Notes: a model not told the origin generated them from the sequence alone. 64,000 nt of DNA from Neoceratodus forsteri (GCA_016271365.2 CM057459.1:819203001-819267000); one strand, 5' to 3'; counted from the stretch's first letter, positions 43,435 through 54,900 are shown. Numbers and translations: made by a program.

Positions 43435-46195
43435 GTGGAGGGTGATGAGTACCAATGCCCGTAGTCTGTGTAACAAGCTCCCTGAAGTAGTGGCCTCGAT
43501 GGAAGAGTGTTGCCTGGATATTGTGGCAGTCACAGAAACATGGTACACAGAGAACCATGACTGGGATATCAACATACCAGGATACACAATCTACAGGAGG
43601 GACAGGGAGGATAAAAGAGGAGGAGGAGTAGCTCTCTATGTAAAGGAAGGGATCAAAGCAACAGAACTAAAGAGTAAACAGGGAGCGGATGAGACACTCT
43701 CCGTCACCCTGGAGACAGAAAATGGCACCACAATCCGCATGGGGGTTGCATACAGACCCCCATCTCAGGGGGAGGCAATGGACAAGGAAATGATAGAAGG
43801 CTTCCTTAGAATGGCAGAAAAAGGGGAGATATTGTTGATGGGGGACCTGAATATGCCAGATGTTAACTGGTGCACCTTTGCTGCAGGCACATCCAAGAGC
43901 AGGGTCATTCTTGATGCCCTACAGGGGGCATGCCTCAGACAGATAGTATTGGAACCCACTCAGGAGGGAGCAATCTTCGATCTGGTACTCTCAAATGGGG
44001 ACTGAGAAAGAATCTCGGATTTAGAAGTGGGTAGCCATCAGGGAACAAGCGACCGCCAAACAGTGTGGTTCACGATAAACACAGCCATACAATCAAGCCA
44101 TACAAAAGCAAGAGTATTGGACTTTAGGAGGGTTGACTTTGGGAAAATGAGAGAGTGCCTCAGAAAAGCACTAGCAAACAGGCAAGAAGGAGGGGTGGAG
44201 GAACAATGGGGAGTAATCAAAACAGCCATCACAGAGGCAACAAGCCTTTGTGTAAAGCAAATCAACAAAACAGAACGAAGGAAAAAAACGCTATGGTTCT
44301 CAAAAGAAGTGGCAGGGAAGGTTAAGGAGAAAAGGATAGCATTCAGGAAATATAAGGAAACACAGAAGGAGCAGGACAGAGAACTTTATCAGTTAAAGCA
44401 GGAAGAGGCTAGTAAGGCAGTCAGAATAGCAAAGGCCCAAACTGAGGAAAGGATAGCCAACTCTGTTAAGAAGGGGGATAAGGCCTTTTATAGGTACATT
44501 AGGGAGTGAAGAAAGACTAAAGGAGGAATACTGAGGCTTAATAAATGGGAGGGAATGAGGGTAGAGGGGGACAGTGTAAAAGCAGGGATACTGAATGAAT
44601 ATTTCTGCTCAGTATTCACAAAAGAAGAGGGGGGGGAGGTACCTAAAGCAAACAAGAGAAACACTCTGAAGACAGGGGTCGATACCAGTCCATTTACAGG
44701 AGAAAGGGTTCTGAAAGAACTAATAAAACTGAAGGTGGACAAAGCAATGGGGCCTGTTGGGATTCACCCAATAATTCTAAAAGAACTAAGGGTAGAACTA
44801 GTGACACCGCTGATTACTCTCTTTAACAAATCATGGGAGGATGGGGTGGTACCTGAGGACTGGAGGAGGGCGGATGTGATTCTTCTTCACAAAAGTGGGA
44901 GCAGGACAGAGGCAGGAAACTACAGACCAGTTAGTTTGACCTCAGTGGTAGGGAAAATGATGGAATCACCTCTAAAGGAAAGAATTGTTGAGTACCTAGA
45001 GGCCAGTGGGGCACAGGACCCAAGGCAGCATGGATTCAAGATGTGAAGGTCATGTCAGATGAACCTAATAGATTTCTTTGACTGGGTTACCAAAGTACTA
45101 GAAAAGGCAGGGGCTGTGAACATGGACTACCTAGATTTTAGCAAGGCATTTTATACAGTCCCACACAAAAGATTAATACACAAGTTTGCCAGCATTGGAG
45201 TGGGTCCCAGGGTGGTAGCCTGGATAAAAAATTGGCTAGACAACAGGCTGCAAAGGGTAGTAGTAAATAGAGTCCACAGTGAAGAAAGGATGGTTACAAG
45301 TGGGGTACCGCAGGGTTCCGTAGTGGGACCAGTCCTTTTTAATGTCTTTATAAGTGACATTGCTGAGGAACTGGAAGGAAAAGTATGTCTCTTTGCAGAC
45401 GACACCAAGATCTGCAACAGGGTTGATACACCAGATGGAGTGGAAAGGATGAGAAGGAACTTGGCAAGGTTGGAGGAATGATCAAATGTACAGCAGCTCA
45501 GATTCAATGCAAAGAAGTGCAAGGTAATGCACCTGGGAAACAAAAACCCAGGGGAAGAGTACATAATGGGGGGTGAGATACTGACAAACAGTCAAAATGG
45601 AAAGGGACCTGGGGGTGATTATATCAGATGACCTGAAGGTGGGCAAGCAATGTGAGAAGGCAGTAAGGAAGGCTGGGGGATACTGGGATGCATAGGGAGA
45701 GGCAGCAATAGTAGAAAACAGGAAGTTGTTATCCCTCTGTACAGACAGTTGGTGAGACCCCATCTGGAGTATTGTGTGCAGTTCTGGAGACCCCATCTCC
45801 AGAAGACATAGACAGAGTGGAGGCTGTCCAGAGGAGGGCAACCAAAATGGTGCAGGGTCTGCACCAGAAGACATACAAAAAAGACTAAAGGAGCTTAACA
45901 TGTATACCCTCGAGAAAAGAAGAGAGAGAGGGGACATGATAGAAACTTTCAAGTACCTCAAGGGAATCAACAAAGTCCAAGAGGGTAGCATCTTTCAGAA
46001 AAGGAGATGTGCAAAAACAAGGGGGCACAATTTCAAGATAGAGGGGGGGCAGCTCAGAGGTAATGTGAGGAAGTATTTTTCACAGATAGGGCTGTGGATG
46101 CATATAACAGCCTCCCTAAAGAGGTCGTGGAGTCAAGAACAGGGGGGGAATTCAAGAATGCATGGGATAGACATAAGGCAGTCCTAGTGGGGGGT
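43435..46195 (+). pseudogene. CR1 ORF2: endonuclease-reverse transcriptase, lightly decayed
   Basis: An endonuclease open frame of 187 codons starts at 43442: STNARSLCNKL, AVTETWYTENHDWD, GVAYRPPSQG, LLMGDLNMPDV and DLVLSNGD, then a stop. The terminal SDH block is SDRQTVWF near 44045, with the catalytic His changed to Arg. The next open frame, 44027-44509, is the linker. RT: VDKAMGPVGIHPIILKEL, YLDFSKAFYTVPHKRLI (Asp to Tyr after AF), SGVPQGSVVGPVLFNVF and CLFADDTKICNR with FADD intact (near 45385-45420). The C-terminal part is shifted at least twice between 45480 and 45900 and resumes with ERRERGDMIETFKYLKGI. About 2.75 kb in total. Confidence 0.85.
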
Positions 46196-46317
46196 AGGAG
46201 GAAGTAAGCTGTTGATTAGCTAGGATCTGTAGCTTATTTGTTAGGTAGGAAAATGGGCAGACTAGGTGGGCCAAGCGGTCCTTATCTGCCATCAAATTCT
46301 ATGTTTCTATGTTTCTA

Positions 46318-46849
46318 GCCGGGTGAATATTGTTGGTGACAGGCATACTGAAAAGTCACTGCCACAGATGCTGTCTGGGAGGGGGAGAAAATTTAATGTA
46401 TCCCTGGGAGCAGGTTTACCATGTATAGAGGCACTGCAAAGAGAAAGCAAAAGAAAGTATCTGTAAATCAGCCCAAGTTGTCTTGCTTGGTGGGAGATCA
46501 AGTGTTAGGGCTCAGGGGCAGCTGTAACACTTCTGGCAGCAACACTTCTGGCATTCTCCTGGGTTGGAAGCCATGTATAAAATGGCTGGGAAGTGGTGAC
46601 AACAGATGCCCAGGACTGTTCTGGGTGAGTATCGGGAAGCAAAGTCGAGGGAGCAGAGGACACAGGAGCAGATTCACATAGGCTGAGGTGGCTCCAGAGT
46701 TGACAGTCACAAGGGGTCAAATTGATTTGCAGAGAGCCGTGCCCGTAGTTCATCTGATGAGGCTTCAGTCTTGGCATCACATCTGTGGGTGCAGGACCCC
46801 AATAGTGGTGAGTTGGATTCCTTTTTACACCACTTCAATGGGTGCAGGT
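46318..46849 (-). other. L1 segment next to ORF1, no domain recognised
   Basis: Lies between the CR1 3' end and the L1 ORF1 C-terminus. No protein signature is seen. It is probably L1 inter-ORF sequence, by position. Confidence 0.4.
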
Positions 46850-47706
46850 GCTTGAGTCTTCCCAGGGAGGATGTTCAAGAAGCATCATCTGCGAGTAGAG
46901 GATCCTGAACAGAGCACTGTGAAACTATAGGGACTACCGCCATGTCATTGTCTTGCCTGGGTCCAGTAGTGCCGAAACTGGGGAACTCAGGTTTCCTCAT
47001 CTTGTCCAGCCAGTACTTGTGGAGAAAATCCATAAGTGCCTCCAAGGAGGAAACCAGCAGGGGAACCAGTCTATGTACTACCCTCAGAACTGTGTGGTAC
47101 CAGAGGGAAAACTGCAATCCAATATGACATATGATGTGACAGCTTCTGAACAAGCTTTATGTTTAATAGATAGTTCATTGGAGTAGTTTAAATCGGGTGA
47201 TCTTGCCAGGTTAAATGGTATAACTCCCTGGCTCTCTGGAGGATCATCTTCTTTGTACAAAAGTAAGGAACTTGGCCAGGATAGACCATGTACATTCTTT
47301 CTTGGTCAGCCAGCTCAGTGCCAGAGCGAAATCCTCTTTAAGCTCAACATAATGGGGAGAGCATGTTGGAGGAATCCCATGGTGTCCCAAAGCTCCTCAC
47401 CTTTGGGAAAGCGCTTACTGTATACTGAAAATTGTTATGGCAGCTGTGGTTTTCCAGGTCGTCAACTTTTACCTGCAGGGTGACTATGAGGCATTGTTAC
47501 TCCTGAGCAGTCACCGTAAGCACTTGCATGGCAACTTCATGTGAAGCCACCTTACAATCAGTTTGAAACAGATGTGATTACAGCTTCTGAATCATGGAGG
47601 TGGCCTGCTGAGAGGCTGCTATGACGTCCGACATTTTGGTGAGAAAACTCTTAAACATTTCTTCAATGGCTGAGACTTCCCATGTCTCTTTGCTGCCCTG
47701 TGCCAT
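46850..47706 (-). pseudogene. L1 ORF1: coiled-coil/RRM-type RNA-binding protein, broken
   Basis: The start is chosen at ATG 47706 (MAQGSKETWEVSAIEEMFKS). The N-terminal part suggests a coiled coil (FLTKMSDVIAASQQATSMI), followed by a stop. The linker block VDDLENHSCHNNF near 47440 corresponds to VDDLENRSRRNNL in L1 ORF1. FPKGEELWDTMGFLQ and ILAKFLTFVQRR follow as RRM and C-terminal pieces. The last domain reads GLQFSLWYHTVLRVVHRL then VSSLEALMDFLHKY (47110-47010), the usual C-terminal fold. The protein would coat L1 RNA. Frameshifts and stops break it. Confidence 0.7.
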
Positions 47707-47943
47707 GTTTGAGAGAGCAGAGAAGGAGCCGGCACTCACAGAAGCAGAATTTGGACTTCTGAGCAACCTAAATTACTACGGGCTTAGCGAGGCTTACTGG
47801 AGAGCTTAGAGACCTGTTGAGAATGTCAAACCGATGCAGCTCGCTATTATGGTATGGATGTAGCTGGATGATTACACTCAGGAAGCAGAGTTACTAAATC
47901 AAGAGGCCAACTTAACTAGGGTCATGCCACGCCCCTCTCCCCC
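47707..47943 (-). other. 5' UTR of the nested L1
   Basis: In sense it starts GGGGGAGAGGGGCGTGGCAT at 47943 next to the target duplication, a G-rich start like that of the second L1 near 58198 (GTGGGGAGTGTGGCTTAACC). Confidence 0.5.
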
Positions 47944-47959
47944 ATCTATATGCTTTTTT
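47944..47959. repeat. Probable target-site duplication of the nested L1, right copy
   Basis: ATCTATATGCTTTTTT, identical to 21746-21761, followed by two more T. It abuts the L1 5' end. Confidence 0.7.
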
Positions 47960-48450
47960 TTAATATCAACATGGAAAATTTCATGAAGGTTTTAAAAAGT
48001 AAAATAATGAAATTATTTTTTGTACTTTTTCAGAATTGTTGGTGTTAGTCCCCATAATTCAGTTAGTTCCTATATAATACTCATCAACATTTATATTATG
48101 CCTTAAATCATGTGTGAAACATTCTACTACACCCCAGCAGTACCAATTATTCTCACATTCACAGTGTTTGCCTACAAAAGTGTCAGAAGATAATCAGATC
48201 ACAAGGTCACTACTGTTTTCCCCCTGTCGCAGAGGGGACAACTTTTTTGATATACCTAAATTGTGTTTGGGTGTACTGAGGTACTGTAAATCTATGGTGC
48301 AGCACTGGTTTCCCAGTGTCCAGGCCATGGCATACTACCAGGTGACTGGTGACAGGTCATGGTCAGACCTCTGAGGATATTGCTATCAGCACATCCATGG
48401 ATACAAACCTTATTTGTACCAATGAACTTCTGGCAACTGCATTTGCCTTA
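47960..48450. other. Unassigned sequence
   Basis: AT-rich; no gene or family recognised. It would have been contiguous with the sequence left of 21746 before the L1 insertion. Confidence 0.4.
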
Positions 48451-49300
48451 GAAACATAGAAACATAGAATTTGATGGCAGGACCAACTGGCCCATGTAGT
48501 CTGCCTTGTGTCCCTACATAGCAAGTATGCCGTAGGTCTTCATCATGTCCCAGCCTCTCCTTCCTCTCCTCCAGTGTATAAATATTGAGTTTCTCCAGTC
48601 TCTCCTTGTATGACCTTTGATGCAGACCCTGCACCATTTTTGTTGCCCTTCTCTGAACTGACTCCACCCTGTCTATGTCCATTCAGAGATGTGGCCTCCA
48701 GAACTAGACACAGTACTCCAAGTGAGGTCTTATCAATGTCCTGTACAGTGGCATTATGAACTCTTTTCTTCTGCTGGTGATACCTCTCCCTGTACACCCC
48801 AGCACTCCTCTGACCCTCCCCACTGCCTTGGCACATTGGTTGGCCACCTTTAGGTCACCAGATATGATCACCCCAAGATCTCTTTCCTGCTTTGTGGCCT
48901 CCAATACCACCCTGCCCACCATGTACTCCTCCCCTTGGTTCCTGTACCCCAAGTGCATGATTTTGCACTTTTTCACATTGAGTCCAAGCTGCCACACTCT
49001 GGACCATTCCTCCAGTTTAGCGAAGTCTCTCCTCATTGTTTCCAACCCTCCTGGAGTGTCTACCCTGTTGCAAATCTTGGTGTCATCTGCAAAGAGACAT
49101 AGCTTCCCTTTCAGCCCTTCTTCAATGTCACTAATGTAGATATTAAACAGCACTGGCCCTAGAACCGACCCCTGTGGCACCCCACTGGTCACCCTTCCCT
49201 ACTTTGAATTTTGTCCTGTTAACTGCCACCCTCTGCTTTCTGTTTCTTAGTCAATTTCCTACCCAGTTTACCACATTGTGACCTAATCCCAGGTTGAGAT
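48451..49300 (-). mobile_element. CR1-like LINE 3' fragment with partial RT
   Basis: The 3' end is at 48451 (AGAAACATAGAAACATAG on plus). On the minus strand 49192-48704 is an open frame of 162 codons with [38 protein letters not shown] (FADD intact), QERDLGVIISGDLKVANQ and LIRPHLEYCV. Another frame, 48682-48410, gives ESVQRRATKMVQGLHQRSY. The 3'-terminal region is shortened compared with the 46.2-kb copy (part of the last 200 bp is missing). Confidence 0.85.
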
Positions 49301-49309
49301 GCAGCAAAT

Positions 49310-49480
49310 TTTTAATCCACTGGCAAAGCGAACATGAAGTGAGCACTTCGCGTTGGCGGAGTACAACGCGAAGTGGGCACTGTAAAGTGCTCACTTTGCA
49401 TTATCATTATTACTTCGCATTGCCATTATGCCTTAACGCAAAGTGAGGCGAAGTGACAAGTAAATAGGCATCCCCCACAC
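49310..49480. repeat. Cluster of AAGTG/CACTT hairpins
   Basis: AGTGAGCACTTCGCGTT pairs with AACGCGAAGTGGGCACT across a 9-nt loop (two mismatches). A second set, AAAGTGCTCACTTTGC, TACTTCGCATTGCC and ACGCAAAGTGAGGCGAAGTG, follows within 100 bp. Such short subterminal repeats are found at the ends of some DNA transposons. Confidence 0.6.
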
Positions 49481-49817
49481 ATCACATGGCTTACAGTACT
49501 GTAAGTTACATGCTTTAGCCGGGCAGGAAGGAAGTGAGTCAGAGAAGCAGTTTCAATTTCTCCTTTGCATTCGTAGAGGGAGAAGGCTTTGTGAGAGAGC
49601 AGTGTAGAGGCAGTGACTGAAAGTGCTTTATTGCCCTTCTGTGAAGAAAACAACAGCTTTTTTAAAAGCTATATCTTTATTTAGTTTTTGTATTATGTTT
49701 GTGATTGTTTTTTTTGGTAGTGAATTTGTTTTTATAAGTTTTGTTTTGTTTAGTGTGTGTGACTGTGAAAGTGTGTGTGTATGTGTGTGTGTGTGCTGGG
49801 GACTTGTGTGGGAGGGA
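49481..49817. other. Region upstream of a proline-rich frame, with a short TG run
   Basis: Contains a T-rich stretch (49655-49745) and a GTGTGTGTATGTGTGTGTGT run (49769-49790). There is no recognised promoter. Confidence 0.35.
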
Positions 49818-50674
49818 TGGACCCTGGAGAAGGTGAGTCGCTGGCCCGTGGGCATGGTCAGAGGAGGGGGGTGTGGACACATGGGGCGGTCGTGTGATGC
49901 AGGACTGCTCCCATCTCCTGGGTGTTGCTCCCCCCCAGTGGAAGCAAAAGTAGCAGCAGCACAAGTGCCACCGGTGGCTGCTGTGCATCTACCTTCTCCG
50001 CCAATACCACCACCACTTGTAGCAGCTGTAGAGGCTCCAGCAGCACCCCCTCCACCACCTCCACAGCCACAGGAGGTGCCTCTGGAAACTATAGGTGGTG
50101 CGAGGACTGTGTCTGGTCCCCCCCCTGCAGCTCCCCAGTGTGGGAGTTTTTTAACTCTGTGGGGGGAGTCAGCACAGTCATGGTGTGTCATCTGTGTGGT
50201 GTGCTGGTGTGCTGTGGCCCCTGGGGGACACATTTGGGGACCAGTGGCTAGTGCACCCACACGTTCAACCACCACAAGGCAGAGTGGCAAGCTGTCATGG
50301 AAGGGGCCAGGTGTCCACCTGCTGGCCTTTCTGTGGCAGTGGCTGAACGTGCTGCTGGGGTTGAAGTTGTACCTCACCGCAGCAGGAGGAGGGCCAGAAC
50401 AGCAGCTGCACCACCACCACCACCTCTGCCACCAAAGCCACCAGCACCACCCTCTCCACCACCACCACTACTTGGATTTCAACCTGCAGTGGACCCCTCC
50501 ACAGTCCCTGCAACAGAGGCCAACATCACCCTGGTGTGGGCGGCTCTGAAGAAGAATAATCAGAGGGTCAATGCTTTGCAGCAGCAGGTCAACACAATAA
50601 AAGAACAGCAGCAGCAAATACTGACAATGCTGCACCTGTTATTGGATAACCAAGCCATTTCAAGGCCACATTAA
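49818..50674 (+). CDS. Candidate proline-rich, coiled-coil protein (possible two-exon gene or transposon protein)
   Basis: Function unrecognised. A start at ATG 49818 gives MDPGE and then GTGAGT at 49834, a consensus donor. A C-rich acceptor (TGCTCCCCCCCAG) ends near 49938. Joining them keeps a frame that continues into VEAKVAAAQVPPVAAVHLPS and Pro-rich stretches. The final part is read in another frame, opening near 50250: MEGARCPPAGLSVAVAERAA, a basic patch (RSRRRART), APPPPPLPPKPPAPPSPPPP and a C-terminal coiled coil, VNALQQQVNTIKEQQQQILT then MLHLLLDN, with hydrophobic residues at 3-4 spacing over about five heptads. It stops at 50674. A frameshift or second intron would be needed between the two parts. 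Low-complexity composition means part may not be coding. Confidence 0.3.
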
Positions 50675-50770
50675 GGGATTGTTTTCTGCCCCCCCACCCC
50701 ACTACTGTGTTGTACTATTTGTCTGTGTATTTACTTTGTTGTTGTTTAATAATACACATTTTCCCTTCCA
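50675..50770. other. Spacer with TAATAATACA polyadenylation-like signal
   Basis: A T-rich stretch with GTTTAATAATACAC at about 50745. There is no strict AATAAA. Confidence 0.2.
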
Positions 50771-51330
50771 GGGGAATCTTTCTTGCTCCACATAGTGCAA
50801 TACATTTCTGTGAAAACCATCCGTAATTTCATTACAGAGTGTCACATGACAGAGGAATTCCCGTTCTGAAAACCTGCCCACATTCTGTCCGCCTTCTCAG
50901 AAACATTAGGACGTGATGCCAGGGAGAGCACAGGCGTGTGCTCCATTACAGTGAATGTCCGATTATCTGGCAGGTTTCCGAATATTTCTTTGTTATAATG
51001 GTCAGTTTGTGGTGAAACGTGTGGGCACGTTTCCAGTAAGAAGAGCCTTGTTAGTGGAAACATTCCCACATTTCACCACAAAGTGAACCTTATAACATAA
51101 CGAAACATTGGGGATAACTGCCGGACATTCACTATAGTGGAGTATGCACTTTCACTTCCCATGGCATCATGTCCTAACGTTGCTGAGAAAGGGGGGCATA
51201 ATGTGGGTGGCTTTTCTGAATGGGAATTCCTCCATCACGTGACACACTGTAATGAAATTACAGGCAGTTTACTCAGAAATATATTGCACTCTGTGGAGCA
51301 AGAAATATTCCACTGGAAGTAAGGCCCCCA
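50771..51330. repeat. 560-bp near-perfect palindrome (fold-back element)
   Basis: Arms of about 270 bp (about 50771-51042 and 51059-51330) flank a short loop (AGTAAGAAGAGCC..TTGTTAG). Paired words: CTTTCTTGCTCCACATAGTG with CACTCTGTGGAGCAAGAAAT; TAATTTCATTACAGAGTGTC with GACACACTGTAATGAAATTA; GAGGAATTCCCGTTCTGAAA with TTTCTGAATGGGAATTCCTC; CAGTGAATGTCCG with CGGACATTCACT; GTGGTGAAACGTGTGGGC with CATTTCACCAC. Identity is roughly 80 percent by eye. There is no coding potential, which is consistent with a miniature inverted-repeat transposon. Confidence 0.8.
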
Positions 51331-51965
51331 AATATCAGGTTATGTGCATCACCATAACTATGTAACGTGGTGAATCTCTGTAAAGCAGCAGCGCAACAAT
51401 CTGCTGAGAACTCTGACCTATATTTTTTAATGCTATGTTACAACTTCCTTTTCTTACATCCTGACTGGAATGATAAGAGAATTTCCAGTAGTTGAGTCTG
51501 CTATACTACCTTAATTCATGTGTGAAATAATGAAAGGGAGCATTCCTTTTCAATTGGCGCTGACCAGGTATTTGTCATTGTTTTCCTCTGCTTTTCTCCA
51601 ACACATCAGTTAGTTGTTATATATCACTTCTGTTGTAAATTGACAGTTATGCAGCAGGTAGTGTTTTATGACACCACGGAACAATATTTATTGAAAAGCA
51701 GCTGCAAATAAATACAAACCTGGTCAGAACAATATTGAAAGGCATGCTCATTTCTTTTTTCATACATGAAAAAAGTAGTCAACTAAGTAAAGCAGACAGA
51801 AAATGTGAAAAGAAGCGTATCATTCAAGTCATGACTCGGAGTGTCTGTGGCAATGTTAAGTAGCATAAAAAAGTACAGTTAAAAATTGTCATGACATTCT
51901 TGCAATGCTGCTCTAATTGATAATGTCAGTATGATATCATACTCACAACAATCACACAACACACA
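51331..51965. other. Unassigned sequence between palindrome and satellite
   Basis: AT-rich with no recognised family or domain. Confidence 0.4.
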
Positions 51966-54900
51966 AAATGCATCCCAAGAATTAATGGCACACTCAGTCA
52001 TGTGCGTAGTGGTGGCACAGAGTCCTCAGATTATTTTGCAGGCTCAAAAATGCATCCTCCTTGTGTGCAGAAAATTGAGAAGTGGTAACACACTGAAATG
52101 GGACTGTTTCAGCATATACAAAGTCCCCCAGAATTAATGGCACACTCAGTCATGCACGCAGTGGTTGCACAGAGTCCCCAAATTTTTTCTGCAGGCCCAA
52201 AATGCATTCTCCTTGTGTGCAGAAAAATTACAAGTGGTAACAGTAAAATGGGAGTGTTTCAGCACATACAAAGTCCCCCAGAATTAATGGAGCACTCAGT
52301 CATGCGCACAGTGGTGGCACAAAGTCCCCAGATTTTTTCTGCAGGCCCAAAATGCATCCTCCTTGTGTGCAGAAAATTGACAAGTGGTAACACAATGAAA
52401 TGGGACTGTTCCAGCACATACAAACACCTCCAGAATTAATGGCACACTCAGTCATGCATGCAGTGGTGGCACAGAGTCCACAGAATTTTCTGCAGGCCCA
52501 AAATGCATCCTCCTTGTGAGCAGAAAATTGACAACTGGTAACACAGTGAGATGAGAGTGTTTCAGCACAGACAAAGTCCCCCAGAATTAAGGGCACACTC
52601 AGTCATGCGCGCAGTGGTGGTACAGAGTCCCCAGATTTTTTCTGCAGGCCCAAAATTCATCCTCCTTGAGTGTAGAAAAATGACAAGTGGTAGCATAGTG
52701 AAATGGAACTGTTTCAGCACATACAAAGTCCCCCAGAATTAATGGCGCACTCAGTCATACGCGCAGTGGTGTCACAGAGTCCCTAGATTTATTCTGCAGG
52801 CCCAAAATGCATCCTCCATGTGTGCAGAAAATTGACAAGTGGTAACACTGTGAAATGGGACAGTTTCAGCACATACAAAATCAGCCAGAATTAATGTTGC
52901 ACTCAGTCATGCGTGCAGTGGTTGCACAAACTACTCAGATCTTTTCTGCAGGGCCAAAATGCATCCTCCTTGTGTGCAGAACATGTACAAGTGGTAACAC
53001 AGTGAAATGGGACTGTTTCAGCATGTACAAAGTCCCCCAGAATTAATGGCGCACTCAGTCATGTGTGCAGTGGTGGCACAGAGTCCCCAGATTTTTATCT
53101 GCAGGCCCAAAATGCATCCTCCTTGTGTGCAGAAGTGTTAGAACAGTGAAGTGGAACTGTTTCAGCATATACGAAGTCCCCCAGAATTAATGGCACACTC
53201 AGTCATGCACGCAGTGGTGGCATAGAGTCCCCAGATTTTTTCTGCAGGCCCAATATGCATCCTCCTTGTGTGCAGAAAATTGACAAGTGGTAACACAGTG
53301 AAATGGGAGTGTTTCAACACATACAAAGTCCCCCAAAATTAATGGCGCACTCAATCATGTGTGCAGTGGTGGCACAGAGTTCCCAGATCTTTTTCTGCAG
53401 GCTGAAAATGCATCTGTCTTGTGTGCAGAAAATTGACAAGTGGTAACACAGTGAAATGGGACTGTTTCAGCACATACAAAGTCCCACAGAATTTATGACG
53501 CTGTCAGTCATGTGCGCAGTGGGGGGCATAGAGACCCCAGATTTTTTCTGCAGGAACAAAATGCATCCTCCTTGTGAGCAGAAAATTGGCAAGTGGTAAG
53601 ACAGTGAAATGGGAGTGTTTCAGCACACACAAAGTCCCGCAGAATTAATGGCACACTCAGTCATGCATGCAGTGGTGGCACAGAGTCCCCAGATTTTTTC
53701 TGCAGGCTCAAATTGCATCCTCCTTGTGTACAGAAAATTGACAAGTGGTAACACACTGAAATGGGACTGTTTCAGCACTTACAAAGCCCCCCAGAATTAA
53801 TGGCGCTCTCAGTCATGCGCGTAATGGTGGCACAGAGCATCTAGATTTTTTTTGCAGGGCCAAAATGCATCCTCCTTGTGTGCAGAAAATTGACAAGTGG
53901 TAGCAAAGTGAAATGGGACTGTTTCAGCACATGGAAAGTCCCCCAGAATTTATGACACTGTCAGTCATGTGAGCTGTGGTGGCATAGAGTCCCCAGATTT
54001 TTTCTGCAGCTCCAAATGCATCCTTCTTGTGTGAAGAAAATTGACAAGTGGTAACACAGTGAAATTGGACTGTTTCAGCACATACAAAAACCCCCAGAAT
54101 TAATGGTGCACTCAGTTATGCATGCAGTGCTGGCACAGAGTCCCCCAGATTTTTTCTCAGGCCCAAAATGCATCCTCCTTGTGTGCAGAAAATTGACAAG
54201 TGGTAATACAGGGAAAGGAGAGTGTTTCAGCACATACAAAGTCCCCCAGAATTAATGGCGCACTCAGTCATGCATGCAGTGGTGGAACAGAGTCCCCAGA
54301 TTTTTTCTGCAGGCCTAAAATGCATCCTCCTTATGTGCAGAAAATTGACAAGTGGTAACACAGTGAAATGTTAGTGTTTCAGCACATACAAAGTCCCCCA
54401 GAATTAATGGTGCACTCAGTCATGTATGCAGTGATGGCACAGGGTCTCTGGATTTTTTCTGCAGGCCAAAAATGCATCCTCCTTGTGAGTAGGAAATTGA
54501 CAAGTGGTAACACGTGAAATGAGAGTGTTTCAGCACATACAAAGTCCCCCAGAATTTATGACGCACTCAGTCATGTACACAGTGGAGGCACAGAGTCCCC
54601 CTGATTTTTATTTTTGGCCCAAAATGCATCCTCCTTGTGTGCAGAAAAATTACAAGTGGTAACAGTGAAATGGTATTGTTTTAGCACATACAAAGTCCCC
54701 CAAAATTAATGGAGCACTCAGACATGAGCACAGTGGTGGCACAAAGTCCCCAGATTTTTTCTGCAGGCCCAAAATGCGTCCTCCTTCTGTGTAGAAAAAT
54801 GACAAGTGGTAGCATAGTGAAATGGAACTGTTTCAGCACATACAAAGTCCCCCAGAATTAATGGCACACTCAGTCATATGCGCAGTGTGGCACAGAGTCC

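Larger units (their letters stand above)
41871..46317 (+). mobile_element. CR1-like LINE, near full length
   Basis: Includes a 5' UTR of about 450 bp (boundary uncertain), ORF1 (42327-43271), ORF2 (about 43435-46195) and a 3' end with GGGCCAAGCGGTCCTTATCT and TCTATGTTTCTATGTTTCT at 46317. It is the best-preserved CR1 in the window and serves as the reference for the other copies. It lies within the presumed L1 between ORF1 and the inter-ORF segment. Confidence 0.85.
21762..47943 (-). mobile_element. L1/Tx1-type LINE split into pieces by later insertions
   Basis: In sense order the pieces are a 5' UTR and ORF1 (47943-46318), probable inter-ORF segments (41870-41448, 36440-35520, 31766-31440), ORF2 endonuclease and RT (31440-28061), a duplicated ORF2 part (26251-23635), the ORF2 C-terminus with a CCHC knuckle and a 3' UTR (23044-21762). 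ORF2 reads as L1 clade by NSPIKRKKILTHLKK, the RT blocks and CWHCG..HHILRTC. Matching 16-bp flanks at both ends support a single insertion. Assignment of the inter-ORF pieces is inference because I do not recognise them. Confidence 0.65.

Noticed and set aside
49628..50377. 249-codon minus-strand open frame in the same place
   Set aside because: It mirrors the GC-rich, repetitive plus strand (Gly/Ala/Thr runs) and has no domain; open antisense frames are expected in such composition.
49623..50549. 308-codon open frame beginning MLYCPSVKKTTAFLK
   Set aside because: The first 60 codons run through T-rich and TG-repeat DNA and the rest reads across the probable intron and low-complexity segments; the candidate starting at 49818 with a splice is more plausible, though still weak.
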